DNA of 64,000 nucleotides from Trichoplax adhaerens (lineage: Eukaryota > Placozoa > Uniplacotomia > Trichoplacea > Trichoplacidae). Below, one piece after another: positions 1 to 14,993 of this stretch (within the stretch, counting starts at the first letter, position 1; every line of letters starts with the position of its first letter). The stretch covers positions 2,911,836-2,975,835 of the forward strand of contig NW_002060949.1 of assembly GCF_000150275.1 (NCBI RefSeq), written 5' to 3'. Position numbers and translations under genes: made by a program. The notes under the pieces were generated by a model. That model was not told the origin of the DNA, ran no database searches, and saw only the letters and a program-made list of their open reading frames with translations.

Positions 1-1435
1 ATTAATAATGAAATTATAAGAGCTATCATACCAAGCTAGATATTAGCCTTTATAACTATGTCATTAATGAATGATTACTGATTCAATAATGCAATAGCTA
101 TCGAAATGTAGCAATGTTATAAATTTTATGAAAAATTAACGATACATAATAAATGGATAGGCAAATAGTTAAATAGATGAATATTAAACAGTGCAAGTTA
201 AACATAAATCTATGGAGAATAATGTTGGTTATAGCAGTTAAGATAAAATCATTAACTTTGCTAAAATATAAATAGTAGAAGTATTGCTTTTGTGCTTCCC
301 TATTAATAAACACAAGAGTTGCACTTGCGTAGATAAAAAAGAATAGTATCTATTAACGCAAGCGAAACATGATGTAATCTATGAGAGTGAGAGAAAAAAG
401 TATAAGAACTCATTACAATCATTATTAGCGGTTGACAAATTAGGATCCAGCTAATTATTGCAAATTATTAGTTATTAACACAGTCTTGTTATCATGGTAA
501 TAGACCACCGACCAGCCTTTTACATATGTAAATTATAGTCCTTATGGAAGATAAGCGAATTAATTAAAGGCTGGCAATTTAGGTAGCAGTTAGAATGGTT
601 ATATTTTCAAGTTAGATTGCAACTAAGTGAATAGAAGACGATATCAGCGTATGGTAAATAGTTTTGATGGATAATATAATCTTATATACTGATATTAACA
701 AGATTTTTTAATACTTAAAAGTTGATATATCAGTACATAAATAAAGAAACTGTGGTGATAAAACACAGATATTTTAACTTGGATAACCATGAACCTAAAC
801 CCAATTATGGTTTCACTAAAAAGTTTGCTGTAAATCCGATATAATAAAACTTATATGTTATACATACGAAATAGTGCATAATCTAGGATGTCTATCTTAT
901 GGTGAAAATTACATTTACATGTGAGTTAAATAACAATTTAAGCTTACGTATATATATATATTATATTACATATTTATATCTATCTATATATGTATATATA
1001 TATAAACATGATGATAAATCGTGTGTTAATCGAACCAGTACGGCCTCATTAGATTATTGTGCATTGAATAATACGTTTATCTGCCCTGATTTCATATCCA
1101 TGATCAAATCACCTGATACGATATCGATGCAAAGTTTTAATTATGGCAATCACCATTAATTAAAAGAAGAAGCATACTTTCAATTGAAAATCGAGGACAA
1201 GCATTTTTTAGTATGAACAAAGTTTTAACTGTTGATTGCTACGTTAATCAGTTACATTATTATTTTTCTCAACTACAATAAAGCCATGAGTATATATCAC
1301 TTGTATGAATACAAATTAGTTATGTTGCAGAAATATTTAATCTTGCAAGTTAACAAATTGCCATAGGTATATGATATCTATCCCTGACTCGATAATGTAA
1401 ATGGATACAATCCAGCTTTCATCTCTACCTTATAA
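1..1435. other. Non-coding flank downstream of the cadherin gene
   Basis: AT-rich sequence with no ORF that resembles a protein. It includes a short (TA)n-like low-complexity tract at about 945-1010. It lies 3' of the minus-strand cadherin gene and presumably contains its 3' UTR, but I could not pick a polyadenylation signal with confidence. Confidence 0.5.
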
Positions 1436-4400
1436 CTACCGTTGGCATAAGTTACTAGATCTATTTTGGCGTACATTAATGCTAAAGGTATTGTTATTAT
1501 TATTAGTGATGGTAATATCATCATCCAATGTTGCATAGAGCTCATTTTCTTTCCTATCCATTTTACCCAAACAGACTGGGACAATATCATTTCTAACATT
1601 GTTATTATTAAGGGAAACTTGACAATAAGGATTAGAGACAATGTGAGTATTGCTGCAACGTTGATTACCAGCAAATGAATTATTATCCTTCTTGACAATA
1701 GTACCGGTATTATTAATGATGGTTGTTGATGTTGATGCCAATTGTGTTACAGGACCCATTGACGTAGTGGGCTGCGATCGAGATTTTCGACTAGTAAAGG
1801 CATTCTTCAGACGTTTTCGATAATAAATAGCAGCAATAGTGGCAAGGGCAGCTACAACACAACTAGTAGCGATAATTATGTTTATCGTCGAAGATTTATG
1901 ATCTGTTAAAGCACCATTATTAACCTGAACAACGACAAATGCGTAGCCAGATATCGATTTATTGTATCTGTTGTACGTTCTAACAAGTAACTTGTAAGCA
2001 TTAACTCCAATGATTGGCTTTTGATTTAGGACAATATTACCGAATCGATCAGTAGTAAAGATATGGTAATAACTACTGCCACCAATAATAGTATAAACTA
2101 GATTATCTCGCGAAACTTGATTAGATTGAGATAATTGAATTTTTGCAACTGCTGTCCCAATTTCAGTATTGGATTTCATAGTTACGTTATAATATTTCTG
2201 ACTCAACTGCAATGCATTGCTATCGTAAGTGATGTAAATTGTCATCAGCCATTCACTACTTTGAGGTGGCTTACCACTGTCTGAAACACGAATTTTTAAC
2301 TTGATTATTGCTGGACCGCCACTTGGAATTTCTTTGACATATCGAATAACACCCGTTGTTGGATCGATTCTAAACCAACCATAACTATTACCGCTTGCGA
2401 TGGTATAAGTCAGTGGTGGTCCATTGTATGGTTCATCCGCATCAGTTGTTATTAATTTTGCGAAATCTTGCCCAAAACTCATAGTATTATGAATGTAACC
2501 TAAGTAAAAATTTGAAAAATTAAATATTCCCGTTGTGATGATAATAATGATTGATAAGGAAAGATCTTAATAAGATAGGCATAGTTGTCCATCATCCATG
2601 TCTTATTATCGTTTTAAATACTAATCCTAGATCTGATGTAACCTAAAACAAAGTTTGAAAATAATATATTCTATCATTTACCAAACATTATTTTAGCTGT
2701 TGACTAAGCAGTTACTGCAATTTCGGACTAACTCCAACGATAAATTTTGATTTGAATTGAACTAGATCCTCATATAATGAATCTGTTATTCTCCGTATGA
2801 TTTGGAAACGGTAAATTTTTCTATACCTATTAACTTAAAATTAAATTTTAAACTTTCAATGACTGCTTTCAAGTTTGAGGGGCCCCTATATACTGCAGAA
2901 TTACAGTGAAAGTAATGATTTTCGGCTGACTTCGACGATGAATACATAATTATGCAGTAAGCGTTTCTAGCAGTGTAATATCTGAAATTAATCGCTGATA
3001 TTTTACCGCAACACAATAAATTAGCGAAGGAAAAATAAGTTATTTGAATCTACCAAATAGATAATTTGCTAATTATTATATAGGCTCCGGTAGCTGAGCT
3101 TGCGAATTAAAATATGCGGCAGAGTCAAATATATTCTATAATCAAGAGTATCTGCGACGATACCTTAGGCGTCATTATGGAAAGTAATTTATTAATAAAT
3201 AAACGACTCTTCCGCTAAAATGGTATTCCGAATGATAACTTGGATTGAAATACCACTTTAGAGACATATGCGCTGTTCAAGTTAACTTCTGCGACGACGC
3301 CCAATATATCGTCACAAGTCCGCCGAAATGGCGGTACTTTCTTTCGTTATTATAGTGATCAATACATAAGATTGAACCAAGATATTACACACTTCCACCT
3401 CTCATATATTACAATCATTTACTTGGCATTAGATTTAAATAAAGAAAAAAAATGTTGAATACTCTAAGCTCTCTTCCCACTTATTACTCGCAGTTCAACT
3501 TGTACGTAAGTCAACATATTTTACAAATATTTACACAGATGCTCACTGCCTGTATCAAATGACTTATGCTTAGCTTAAGTTGCAACATTGACTTTAAAAT
3601 TGGCTTCTACAGTAATTGCTCTTCGTGAATAACATTCCAAAGGTAAGATATTGGTAAACTTATATATCGGCTGATCTTGAAACATAATGATTGAGGAGTT
3701 AGGCTTTCAGTACACTAAATTGCAATACTCAGAATAACTGCTGTCAATTATCGATTGGTAAGATTGTAACTCTATTTAGCTACATATTGATTCGTTTTAA
3801 GAATTTTTTAGCTATTTATAATGCTATAGGATAAAGTATAAAGTATTAGCCTATAGTTTTCAATAGATAGTATTAAAGCTAGCGTCAAGCTTAATGATTG
3901 AGAAATGCTATTGCGGAAAAGGAAAAGATCATGTAAGCGAGTACATCAATTGAAACTATATCCAACCACCAACTGATTTTATGCAAATTTCAATATCTTA
4001 ACGATACCTTCGGTGCATTAACTATAGCTAAACGATTGTTAAAGCCACTGAGAGTAAAAAGTAAAAAAATTTCTAGTATAATAATTGATTTCGATTATCT
4101 ACAAATATTCTATATAAAAATTTTTTAAGTTCTTCTCACTCATCAAGTATAGTTTCAGTCTAACGACTATGGCCAGCTTTACAGTAGTGTAAAATGTAAC
4201 CATCTGGTGCATATAAGACATGAAATTTAAACTACCCTATCTTCTGTATTTGCTTTTTTTAATCCATGGAATAGCTTGATAAAGTGGCGATTGTATAATA
4301 ACACAAAGAGGGTGCGTTCTATACCATACTAACGAAAGCGATTTGTGGTAATTATTCTAGTAAAATTTTAATAACTGTTGCAATCCTGCTGTAAACTGAT

Positions 4401-6591
4401 ATAAGAAACTTCGCTCTACGAGTGTATGGTATCGCCGTATTGTCTAACATACACTTTTAATTAGTACTTGTATTAGATAGAAAATCTATGACAGCTTAAA
4501 AAGGGCTTTCTAACTCATTGGAATCTAATACAGTATCTCCTTGAATCAACAATTTTATCTAATATAATTAAAATTCATCTTCCAAATTTATACAATTTTT
4601 ACGGTATAACTTCTCTTTATTTTAATTTACATACCTACTAAGCTTGAAGCATTAACCTTAGGTGGGTTATCGTTAATGTCGGAAACATAAACAGAAACAT
4701 CGATTTTGCTATTACGAGATGGTATTCCCTCATCCGCTGCTTGGATAGTTAGTCTGTAGGCTGCAACAGTCTCACGATCCAGGTGGCGTCGTAAAGTAAT
4801 ATAACCAGTTTTAGCGTTAATTAAGAAAGTATCGCCGATGTTGCCGTCGACAATAGTGTAAATTATTTTGCCATTATTACCACTATCAGGATCAGTTGCT
4901 ATTACTGCTAGCACAATTTCTCCAATAGCAGCATTTTCATTAATTAATCTCATGCACAGACCTTGTATAGCATTTGGATAGCATAGAACATTTAGCATGA
5001 TGTTGCCGACATAAAGAGAGAATGGAAAGCAAATAATCAAAATAAGTTAATAATATTAGGTTAAACCTATGCCTGTCTCAATATTCTAATTGACTGAAGG
5101 AGTATTTACTAACAAAATTGCTTTACCACCTTCTCTATTAACATATAAAATCGTTTCTATACTAGTCTAATATTTTAATTTTCACTTTGTATACAGACGC
5201 AAATAAGTGATAGAAATTCAAAGATCTGTTTATATAAACCTATCATTCCATTTGGATTTGGACTCACCTTGTCTCCTTTGAGCTGCAAATTTTCTACTTT
5301 TCTCATCGGTTAAGCAACTAGCATTAAATTTTGGTGCATTATCGTTGACGTCGATTACTGTAATCTTGACTACGGCATCATCATACAGCATTGGATGTTT
5401 CTTACTGGTTGCTCTAATTGAAAATTGGTATGATGATTGCCTTTCTCGATCTAATGCTTTAGCCACAGTTAAATAGCCTGTATTCGGATTCAATAGGAAA
5501 CTATGATTGTGATTGCCAGAGGCAATGTAGTAAGTGATTTGATCATTCATTCGCGCCGATAGTATAGTACTAGCATGGACTCGTAAAATAGCACTTCCAA
5601 TAGTGGCATTTTCACTAACATTGTCATGATAGATTCCTTTCCAAGGATGGTGGCTACTTTGAGTAGGTTGAAATAATGGCCGGAATGGACTGCGTACAAC
5701 ATGGATGATTACTTTAATGGTGGAAATTCTTTCACTGATATCTTTAGCGCTAACAATCAGTGTAAAAGTGTTGCTTGTCGGTGAATAAACTAATGCCCGT
5801 GTAGTATTTAAGTTGCCATTATTTTGGCCTATAGCAAAGCTAGAATGCTTATTGCCCGAAGCAATGGCATAAGTGATTTTGTCATCGGATAACGCTTCAA
5901 TGCGGATCATGGGAGTATTGGCTGGTAGCTGTTCTGTAACATTAACTTGATAAAGTGGTTGGCGAAATATTGGAGCTCCACCAGGAAAATAAACATGAAT
6001 GTAAACTTGAACAGTGTTGTGTAAATTTAAATTAGAATTGACTGTTGCACGCACAATTAATTCATAATCTTGGATACGTGGTGTTGCCAATAATCGTATA
6101 TTTCCATTTAATTCGCCGATAAAGAATAAGCCATCTTCATTACCGCTATCGATTGAATATCGAATAATACTGCCATCGGGTACTTTTGCACCGACAGTGA
6201 CTACAATCGATTCGTGCTGTAAAGCGCATTCTATCGATTTATAATAAAATCGTGATGTAAAATTGGGCCTTTGATTGTTGGATGGGACTTCGCGCCGTGG
6301 TCGATCTTGGAGAGAATTGCTATTTTGATGGTGTAATGGAGACGGCCGATGAGGATTGTTTCCACTTGGAATACCATATGGTATGGAAGGGTGACGACGA
6401 CGATTATCATCATTCTTCCTCGTTAAGAGATTCCATGATAAATCTTGGTGTGATTGCAAGTCTGTTTTGCCATCTAGGATTCGTTCATTTTTCCACGTTT
6501 TATCCAAAAGGGCTAGACATTGATTAATTTGGATTGTTGCCAAAACTGACAATAACAGAACAATACTTTTACCTTTCAGAAGGGTAGACAT
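1436..6591 (-). CDS. Transmembrane cadherin, three exons, about 904 aa
   Basis: Predicted type I cell-surface adhesion protein. Exons (minus strand): 6591-5268, 4961-4635, 2499-1436; splice phases match (1,1) and give 905 codons with stop. The ATG at 6591 is followed by a hydrophobic signal peptide (residues ~8-27). A basic RPRRE stretch near residue 100 resembles a furin site. I see about six cadherin-type repeats: three in exon 1, one in exon 2, two in exon 3. Repeats 3 and 4 carry classical calcium motifs (DVNDNAPKF, DINDNPPKV, LDRE, and DPDSGNNG in repeat 4). Repeats 1 and 2 lack DxNDN motifs and look degenerate. A transmembrane helix lies at about 755-777, followed by YRKRLK and a ~125-residue Asn/Ser/Thr-rich tail with a YATL motif. 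I see no obvious catenin-binding region. The 2.1-kb second intron could hide another exon, although the phases join cleanly without one. Confidence 0.85.
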
Positions 6592-6718
6592 ATTTTATCT
6601 TCTAGAATGGAAAAAAAATAGAGAGTATTTAATCGTCAAAGAGGTCAATAAATCTTTCCGCATAGCCTATTTACTAACTATAAAGTAAAATTCCAGGAAA
6701 AAAAAGAGAGAAAGTTCC

Positions 6719-6896
6719 TGTAGATAGAACAAAATAGTTTGTGACGTGGATCTAAGGAAAAGCGTGCCTTAAGATTATCGTAATATCAGATATGGACACT
6801 TTTACCCTTGTAGATAGAATAAAATAGCTTATGACAAGGATCTAAGAAAGGCGTTTGGTAAAGATTATCGCAATATTAGATATGGACCGGTAAACT
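6719..6896. repeat. Two-copy tandem duplication, 90-bp period
   Basis: Copy 1 begins with TGTAGATAGAACAAAATAG at 6719 and copy 2 with TGTAGATAGAATAAAATAG at 6809. Both continue through a GGATCTAAG block, an AGATTATCG block and AGATATGGAC. The copies are diverged by substitutions and small indels. They lie just upstream of the cadherin start codon. Confidence 0.75.
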
Positions 6897-6899
6897 AAT

Positions 6900-9800
6900 G
6901 CTACTACAACGTTAGTATTGTAGACAGTTTGAATTGAAAATGCTCTAAAAATGATGCGTGCGTAATCCGTATTATGCCTATCAACGTCATACGGAATCAA
7001 ATTCTTCAATGAGATGCTTTGAAATTCAGCTTAAATAATAATAAAAATGAGCTTATCCTGTTAACAAATTAAGATAGCGAGAATCAATAGCTATTATTCA
7101 TCGTTGTGAATGCTCAAGTCTGTCTGGAGAGGAGGAAGGAAATTGAATTTATAAATTTCTTTACATTGGTTGCAAATCATTAATGCCGCGAAGTTTTCGG
7201 TAGGCAAGATGGCGACTGTCTTCGTCAATCAATCTTAGCTATGATAACAACTCGATGAAATCTCAATAAAGAGGAGATTAATTAGTAAAATAAGAGAGAG
7301 ATAAAAGATCTTTCGCGACTTGGTAAAAAAGTTTGCCTGCCAAGACGTTAAAAGTCGTTGTGATAGCCAAGTTAACTAAGTACTACAATAACATCAAAAT
7401 TGCATGAAATTCACCTGGTTTCCTTACAAATCTCATTATAATAACTATTAATTTCTCAAAGCATTGAGAACATCTTGGGATGGCAAAAGAATCTCATCTC
7501 TAGGAGACGAAGAATAATAGCCGGAAGGGCGCCATTATAGTATCATTAAAGTCCCAGTCATCGAATTATTAATCGTCGTTCATTTATGGGATTACGAGTA
7601 GACATAGGAAGATCTCTCGTCCAAACTAATTTTCAGAGTATAGTACTATGCATGGGCATTAACGAAAGACAAAGGCAATCCGCATAAATTGGATAATAAT
7701 TTCTAACGAAAGATTCAATTTTCTTTGAAGCAAACAAACAGAAAAAATGCGAAAATAAATGAAATGAAAAAATTTGATTAAATCAAAAACATTCAAGATT
7801 AGAATCTTGATATCAAGCGGTAAATGCAAGAATATTATGCTAAGGAAACTGATCCATAGTAAAAAGTAGAAATTAAAGTTATTCTATATGAAATGAACAG
7901 ATTGAAAAATAAGGTGCTGAACACGCGTATCTATCCAATTGATAGGGATGAAGAGTTGATAATAAAATTTCCAATTTGAACAACCTTGATAATAAATTAG
8001 TGCTGCCACAAATATTTGCTAATATACGTTAGCTTAGACAGATCGGCAACATTGACATGAATGTAAGAAAATCTGAGTAGTTTCGTGTTAATCGGTATAA
8101 ATATGGAATAGAGTAGAAGGAATACATTTAACTGCTGTTGCCGCCATAGCAAAAAAAAAATGTAGAAAAGATAAATTCGTACTACAAGCCTATTTGTGAC
8201 CGTGGTCATGATGGGTATTTTATTGCCAATGTTTTTAGAATAGTTTATCATGTAAAATAGGTTAAAAAAAATGATATACTGGGTAATAAAGCAACTAGGA
8301 TAGAAATAACACATAGCAACGTAAAGGTAAAAGTTCAAAAGTAACGATGCAAGTTAATAAAAAAATAGCGGACAAGAACTCGCTAAAAGGACTATTTGAA
8401 TATCTGTTATCCCAAATTGAATTTGGATCATGTAGCATGCCTGTATTTCACTAGTAGGATAAGAACATTTCATCTTCTTCTACCTTATTTTGTCGCAAGC
8501 TATTACACTACTTTATTTCCTTCACTATCAATGTCATTCAAGCATTTGCAAAGGTATAGCGCAAAAGACAAGATACGTACATAGGCCTCCCTCAAAGAAA
8601 TATTTTTAATCTTTGTATTGTTAACACTAAGCATATGTCAAGGTCCAAGTACGATAGTGTTGATTAGGGGCGCATAATTAATGCTGCTGCCTATCGAGCC
8701 CGGTAGACTACGGTATTAAAATATTCCAGGAATAAGGCAAGGTAATCACCTTTTCACTAAACACTGAAGTGGATATTCGAGGAGAAAAATGCGACATTTT
8801 ATTACACTCTACTTGTATCCCAACTTCTTTCATTAATCAATTCTACCCTAGGAAATCAAGTTATGACTATATCAAGCCATATTATTGCGATGAGGACGTA
8901 AATTAATAAATTTTTTTCTCATCCTGTTGATCTGCCTCCCACTCAACGAATTTACGACAATAAAACTAATAACGATCATGACAGCAAAGAAATAACTTGA
9001 TATAATACAGAATTGTTGGAATCACTTATATTGCACTAAAAATAAAGTATATCCAACTTTTTATGCAATGAAAAATGCTGCTATAAAGAGTAAGACCGAA
9101 TCATTAGAGCTCTTGTTCGCTCTATATTGGATTTATACTGTTGAAAGGAATCACGGCACGTGTTATAACGCCAATATTTCTTTACCTGTTGTATATTGTA
9201 TGTGTTATATCTATATATGTTGATACAAATATTGGCAATAATTGTTTTCAGGTCATCCAATATCCAGCATAAAATATGTTATGATAACTTAGTATAGCGT
9301 GGCGTAGGGGTAAATAATGTTATTGTGCCAACATCGATTGGGTCGAGTATATTTTCATGAATTTCAACGTCTAGAAATCCATCAGCACATTTCTGTAGTA
9401 GGCTTATTTTCCCAATCCTTTTGAAATGAATTTCCTAATATACCAGGCCTAGGAATGAGGAGTAATGTAAAAATATGCCTTATGATATCGTAAATCTGTT
9501 GCTTTCGCTCTCAATTGCGCTGAGGATCAGGATTACTGGGGAGAAAAAAGTGCCTGCTCTAAATTCAAAGCACCAATGGCGGTAGTCATCGTCATAGAAA
9601 TCAGTTTATTGCTGATGAGAGGAAAAAGCAATGCCCAAGCAGTGTACTCCGTCGATAGTTAAATAAATGATCGATACAACTAAGGTGATCTTTGATTTGC
9701 TTTCAACAGTAATTGAAAATTCTCTTATTTAATTTCAAGTAGTAAAAAGGAATTTTCTGATATTGGAAAAAGTAACCAAGGGCTAATTTGAACTGCTCAA

Positions 9801-12800
9801 AAAGGACTAATGATATCATTTACGCCTATAAGATTTGCTTCATGGCTGCTATTCACGGTTAGATGTCCAATATTAAAAGGGGAAAGTCAATAACAAGAGT
9901 ACACCCGCCTAGTGCAAAAATTAAATTGATGTAGACTACAATAAATGACAATCGAGCGATCTTAAGTACCAACTGTTAGAAAGAATACAGTTATCACAGT
10001 GGGAGGAGGAAATGAAAGACGGGGAATAATGTCGTCCATAACGATAACTTATTGCTATTAGAGGAGGTAATAAAAGAAAAAAATATAAAGTAGCCGTCCT
10101 ATTATCTGCTAATTTACAGCCCGCATGGGGCCAGTCCAGGTATTGAAAGTTGTTAATTTTAAATTGAACTAGCTATGATAAAATTAAATTCAGTCATCAT
10201 CAAATGAAACTATTACGTTTTGATGTCATGTATGATTCTAACGAGCTAAAACATCACCATAATGTTGGTCTTAACAAAGCAAAGAAAATTAATTTTCTCA
10301 TTCTTTAGCAGCACAAGCAATCTAAATAATTAGCCCATCTGTAGAGTATGTTCGCAGTTATTCATTTAAGGTTAAAAATTAGCTCGATTGGTATGTTGGT
10401 ATAGCGATAAACTCATCTCTTAAAAAAATCTATAATATTACTAACAACTTGTCAATGCAAAAATGCGATATTGATTAGATCTAACAAAATATTATAAAAC
10501 TATCAAAACAATATTCTCCTGGAATGCTTGCCATCTAATTGAATTAACTTCAATAAAATACAAAATACGATTAAACTTTTGCTGTTGTATTGTTATCATG
10601 AATAAATGGTCTTTTGCCATACAATAACTCATTTTTTCCTTCAATAATATTTTTACTGGTGCCAATTTCCCATAGCGAAACTGTCCTACGCTAAAATTGT
10701 ATCTTTTGCATAGGATATAAAAATTGATTAATCCAAATCATTAAGTGCATAGGTAATTAATCTAAATGATCCATAGGAAGAAATTCTACAGTTTAATAAG
10801 GCAATCGCAACTTGCTTGAAAACTCTAGAATCTCTATTCTCCGTTTGGATAAGTGCATCAATTCGCGTTTGTAAATTTGCGCGTACATGTGTACAGTAGA
10901 CTTGGCGAAAGGTTACAATACTCTAAATCTATCGGCACTACTTTTGTGCATAATACGCGTTGACATATTTTCTACACATGCATTTGATTCTAGCGAATAT
11001 TAGCAGTATATATCCACAAATAAGCGATTGCATTCTTAGTCACTCAACTGATTAGTTATTATAAACGATAGCTGGTTACCTTATAAATTTGCAATATTCC
11101 TTGCCTATGTTGCAGCTATAGTAGAGGATTGAACCCAAGTCTTGTCGGCAAATATGGGCAAAGAAATAGATTAAACTTTCCGATCTGGAATTTTTTTTTA
11201 AAGTAGTAGCTTCAATTGGAGACTCTTCCGACACAATTTGCTTAGTTCATATGACATACGTCCACATCCCCAAAACCCAATAAGGGATGAAGAAGAAATT
11301 GATTGAAATATAATTGAAATGATTTTAACGGGTTGATTAATTGATCGATGGTTGAAACAGGCAAAAATTCTTTTGTGAAGGAAAAAACTTTTTCATGGAT
11401 TGAGCTCGTTAAAATAATTTAACTGATTGTAACTTCAGCAGATGCCAGGGTAGTAACTACTGATATGAAATGAAAATCTTAGTATTAATTTAATACAAGA
11501 TTAAAAAAGGATAGAAGAGCAAGTGATATGAAGAGGTAGATAGTAAGTATGTATATAGTTACTTGGAAATGGCGTGTTTGCAAGCGTCTGGCGTTGAACT
11601 CCTTTCTTGGTTAACATCCGGTAGAAAATAGGAAGATAATGCAGAATAGACTAAGTAACGGTATGCGAGGCGCAACTGCTCAAATTCTTTCTGACCATAC
11701 GAGCCAGTTAGAATACAATAATAAATTCAATTTCTTGATTAATTTTATGCTAAATAGATCCCTTAGTATTCAAATCAGGTCAGGTCATTTCATATTAATA
11801 TTAAACAACATTTTTAATCAAATAGTGTATAATCATCTTTTGTTTTATGTCTGCGAATAGATTGCTGCGTCGGTTAGTGTGGAGACAGGCGGGATAATCA
11901 TGTTTAATACATTAGTCATATTTTAGAATATATAATTATCATCGTCACAATGCTGGTAATGTTAATAACAATAGTAGTAATAATTTTACTAATAGTAGTA
12001 ATTCTTATTTTGTGGTGATAATGATGATGAGAACAGTAGGAATTGCAACATGGGCTAATATATATTCAACTACGGTAGTCCTTGGAAACAGTATGGTCGT
12101 TGTCGACTAGCATGATACCTTGTCAAACAGGCATTTTTACTATATTTTACGATGTATATGTTAAGACTTGGATAAAAGCCAATAAATGCATAATAGAATG
12201 ATGCATACCATTCATTGCAGAGTGTAGAAGAGATAGCCAAGTTCGCCATTTTTAAACTAAAGCAAGTCCGAGATTCAATACAGCTAATATATAAGTTGCT
12301 TTAGAGAAGCCTTACTAGATTGATAAGGCTAATCGATAGAAATATTTTATAACCCTCCCCTTTATTTCAATATAAAAACAAAATATTGGATAGATAGTAC
12401 AGCAACACTAGAAATGCAAGTAGAATGACCATTGGACAGAAATGTTTCTTGTTATATGAATACTTCTACTTCATAACCACATTGTTTTACTGAAAGAAGT
12501 AATTACAAGATATGAATAAGATAATACATGGAATCAATGTTGGATATTCAATCAAATTTGTTTAACTATACATAAGTAAACAAGTCAACTATGATCAAAC
12601 AGATGGTCATTTAACAACAGGAGAAAATCTCCACGAGGTCATTTAAATTAGATTGAAATATTAATAGTACTACATCACCTCACTTATGTTATACAATATA
12701 AAATATGCGCTTTTACTCTACAATGGGTGTTGACTATTCACTTTACGGTTTTTCCTAATGTGGTATTCTATCAATTGCAAGCAGCCATTTTTTATACCTT

Positions 12801-14990
12801 GGTTGATTTTCTCTACATGATATTTTACATAAATAGACTAACAAGTCTATACTGTACCCCAGTTTTGCAATACGCTTTGAATCAATCCATATAATCTCAT
12901 TTTTCTAAAGTACACTCTCTTTCTACATAAAGATTGATCGATATTTACTTATATGATAAAATAAGGTTTAACTGATAATGATAGCACTCATGAACAGTTT
13001 GTCAATCTTAAAAAATAGCACAGGGAATGACTTAAACAAAAAATAAGATTCATGACAAAATCTTTTACATTGCTATTAAGATTGCTGTGGGCCCTACTAA
13101 TATAAGAAAGGTACGATTAATGTAAGCATGAAGATAAAATAACCTATACGATAAAAATGTTACCCTTTCTTCAGTAGATAGATTTAGAATAGCAGTACTG
13201 TGATTAGCTTTATGCTATAATCCTAGCATTATAGTATACAGCATTAAAGGTAGCGTCTAAGGTATACTAGAGTTCTGAATGTAACTTGTCAATACCAGAT
13301 ACTTTAAAAATAGGGAAAAATGAAATTTGAAATTTATTTCGAATTTCAGCTGTTAGCAAAATAAGCTATTTTAAAATGATCGATTAAAACGTTATTGGAA
13401 TGTCTAGTTAATATTTATGTTACAATTATTTTAGAGAGATAATTTATTTCAGTAATAACGTCGATTTTCAATTTTAGCATGCTTGAATACTTCAAAAAAT
13501 TAAATCATTATCATGATAATATTACCCGCCACCGTGGACGTAATTATACCTTGACGTTTATCATGCCGTCTTTGACCTCATCTCAATAATATTTGGATTT
13601 ACGCATTTTATCACGAAAAAGCTAACTGTCATGACGACAATACAACTACAATAGCTGCTGCTATGATTATCGTATTGTTATTACATTAGCTAGATCGTTA
13701 TTTCTGCAACATTTTATTCATAACATCGGTTATTGTAGCTCGAAAGCAATGATGTAACAGCGACCCTTTCTACTACTTCATCGTTAGGTATTACACAATG
13801 TCCCGTCAATTTTATCCACAATATTTTATGTTTGGAATGTTAGTATTTTATCTTACTACGAAAAAAAATATGTTAAAAATTTATTGATTTTATGAAGCAA
13901 TTAATGCAACTTTTCTAATTGGTGCCTTAATTGCTATCGATAAAAATTGTATTTTGTTTCTTCTTATTATTAAATACATATTTGCAATTCTAATTGGATT
14001 ACACGTGCTAGACTTCCAGTTAAAGCTATATTTTATTTAATGATTATTTAACCTAGAACTCTAACGTACATTATACAACATATAATTGGATGGAAAATTG
14101 GGAAGTCCTAGTACGTGTGACGACAGTAGAGTAAACAATGTGGAGGTGTTGGCGAACGTCATTTAGAGCAATCTCGTTTCGATCACATTTTTACCGTCTA
14201 GCTATACCAGCGTTATTACTTGTTTTGCACAGTACTACAACCTAATTCTATTAGCTATCACATACAATATATCATGATAACGCCTTATTACTTGATAGAT
14301 ATCGACGACAAACGGTAACTAATAAGCTAGTGAAAAATGCGTGTAATAATGAAAGATGACAAATCATCGAAGGCGAGAAGTATTTTTACCTTATCTGTAA
14401 AAGTCATAGACGCTTGAGTACAGCCAACCATTACATTTAATTGAAAGTTCATGCCGTATAAATTTTCTTAGAAGTTACATTGGTTCTCGCCTATTATTTA
14501 TCGGCTATAGATATGCAATGAAATTTGTCAGTAAAAATAGGAGTTTTCCTAGCATGTATAGGAGTCTGGTGCAAAGGGATATCGATTTAATCTGTGTCAT
14601 TCTTTCAGTAAAAGAATGCAATCAAAAATGCGCTAGCTCTTATCGGATAAACTGTGTCATGATAGACAGTCTTTTATCAAATATAGTTACGCTATAGAAA
14701 TGAATACGGGAATAAATGTAATCATAGAATATTGCAGAAATAAAATATGAAATAGAAGACAAATTGTAATATTTGATTATTGAGATAATACTGTATGGTT
14801 TGCTGCGTATTTTGATGCTATTATATTCCTTTGACAGATTTCCAATTTCATGCTTGAGGGTTATTTTTAATCTCAGTAAAGTCGTGATTGACAAAGAAGT
14901 TATTTTAAAGATTTATCTTTATTCAGTTCATAAATTGGTTTAATAAATTTGGAAAATTCGAAATATTATCAGGAGTGGTATACAGCTTAA
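6900..14990. other. Gene-poor stretch, nothing recognised
   Basis: About 8 kb of AT-rich DNA. The ORFs present (for example 7997-8338 minus, 11639-11860 plus and 14640-14894 minus) have compositions typical of translated AT-rich noise, and no known domain is visible. Very short exons of a split gene could be missed by eye. The left part may contain the cadherin promoter and 5' UTR. Confidence 0.45.
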
Positions 14991-14993
14991 CCA

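Noticed and set aside
1378-1698. 106-codon hydrophobic minus-strand ORF overlapping the cadherin tail
   Set aside because: It lies in another frame over the Asn-rich codons of the cadherin cytoplasmic region and is a shadow of that exon.
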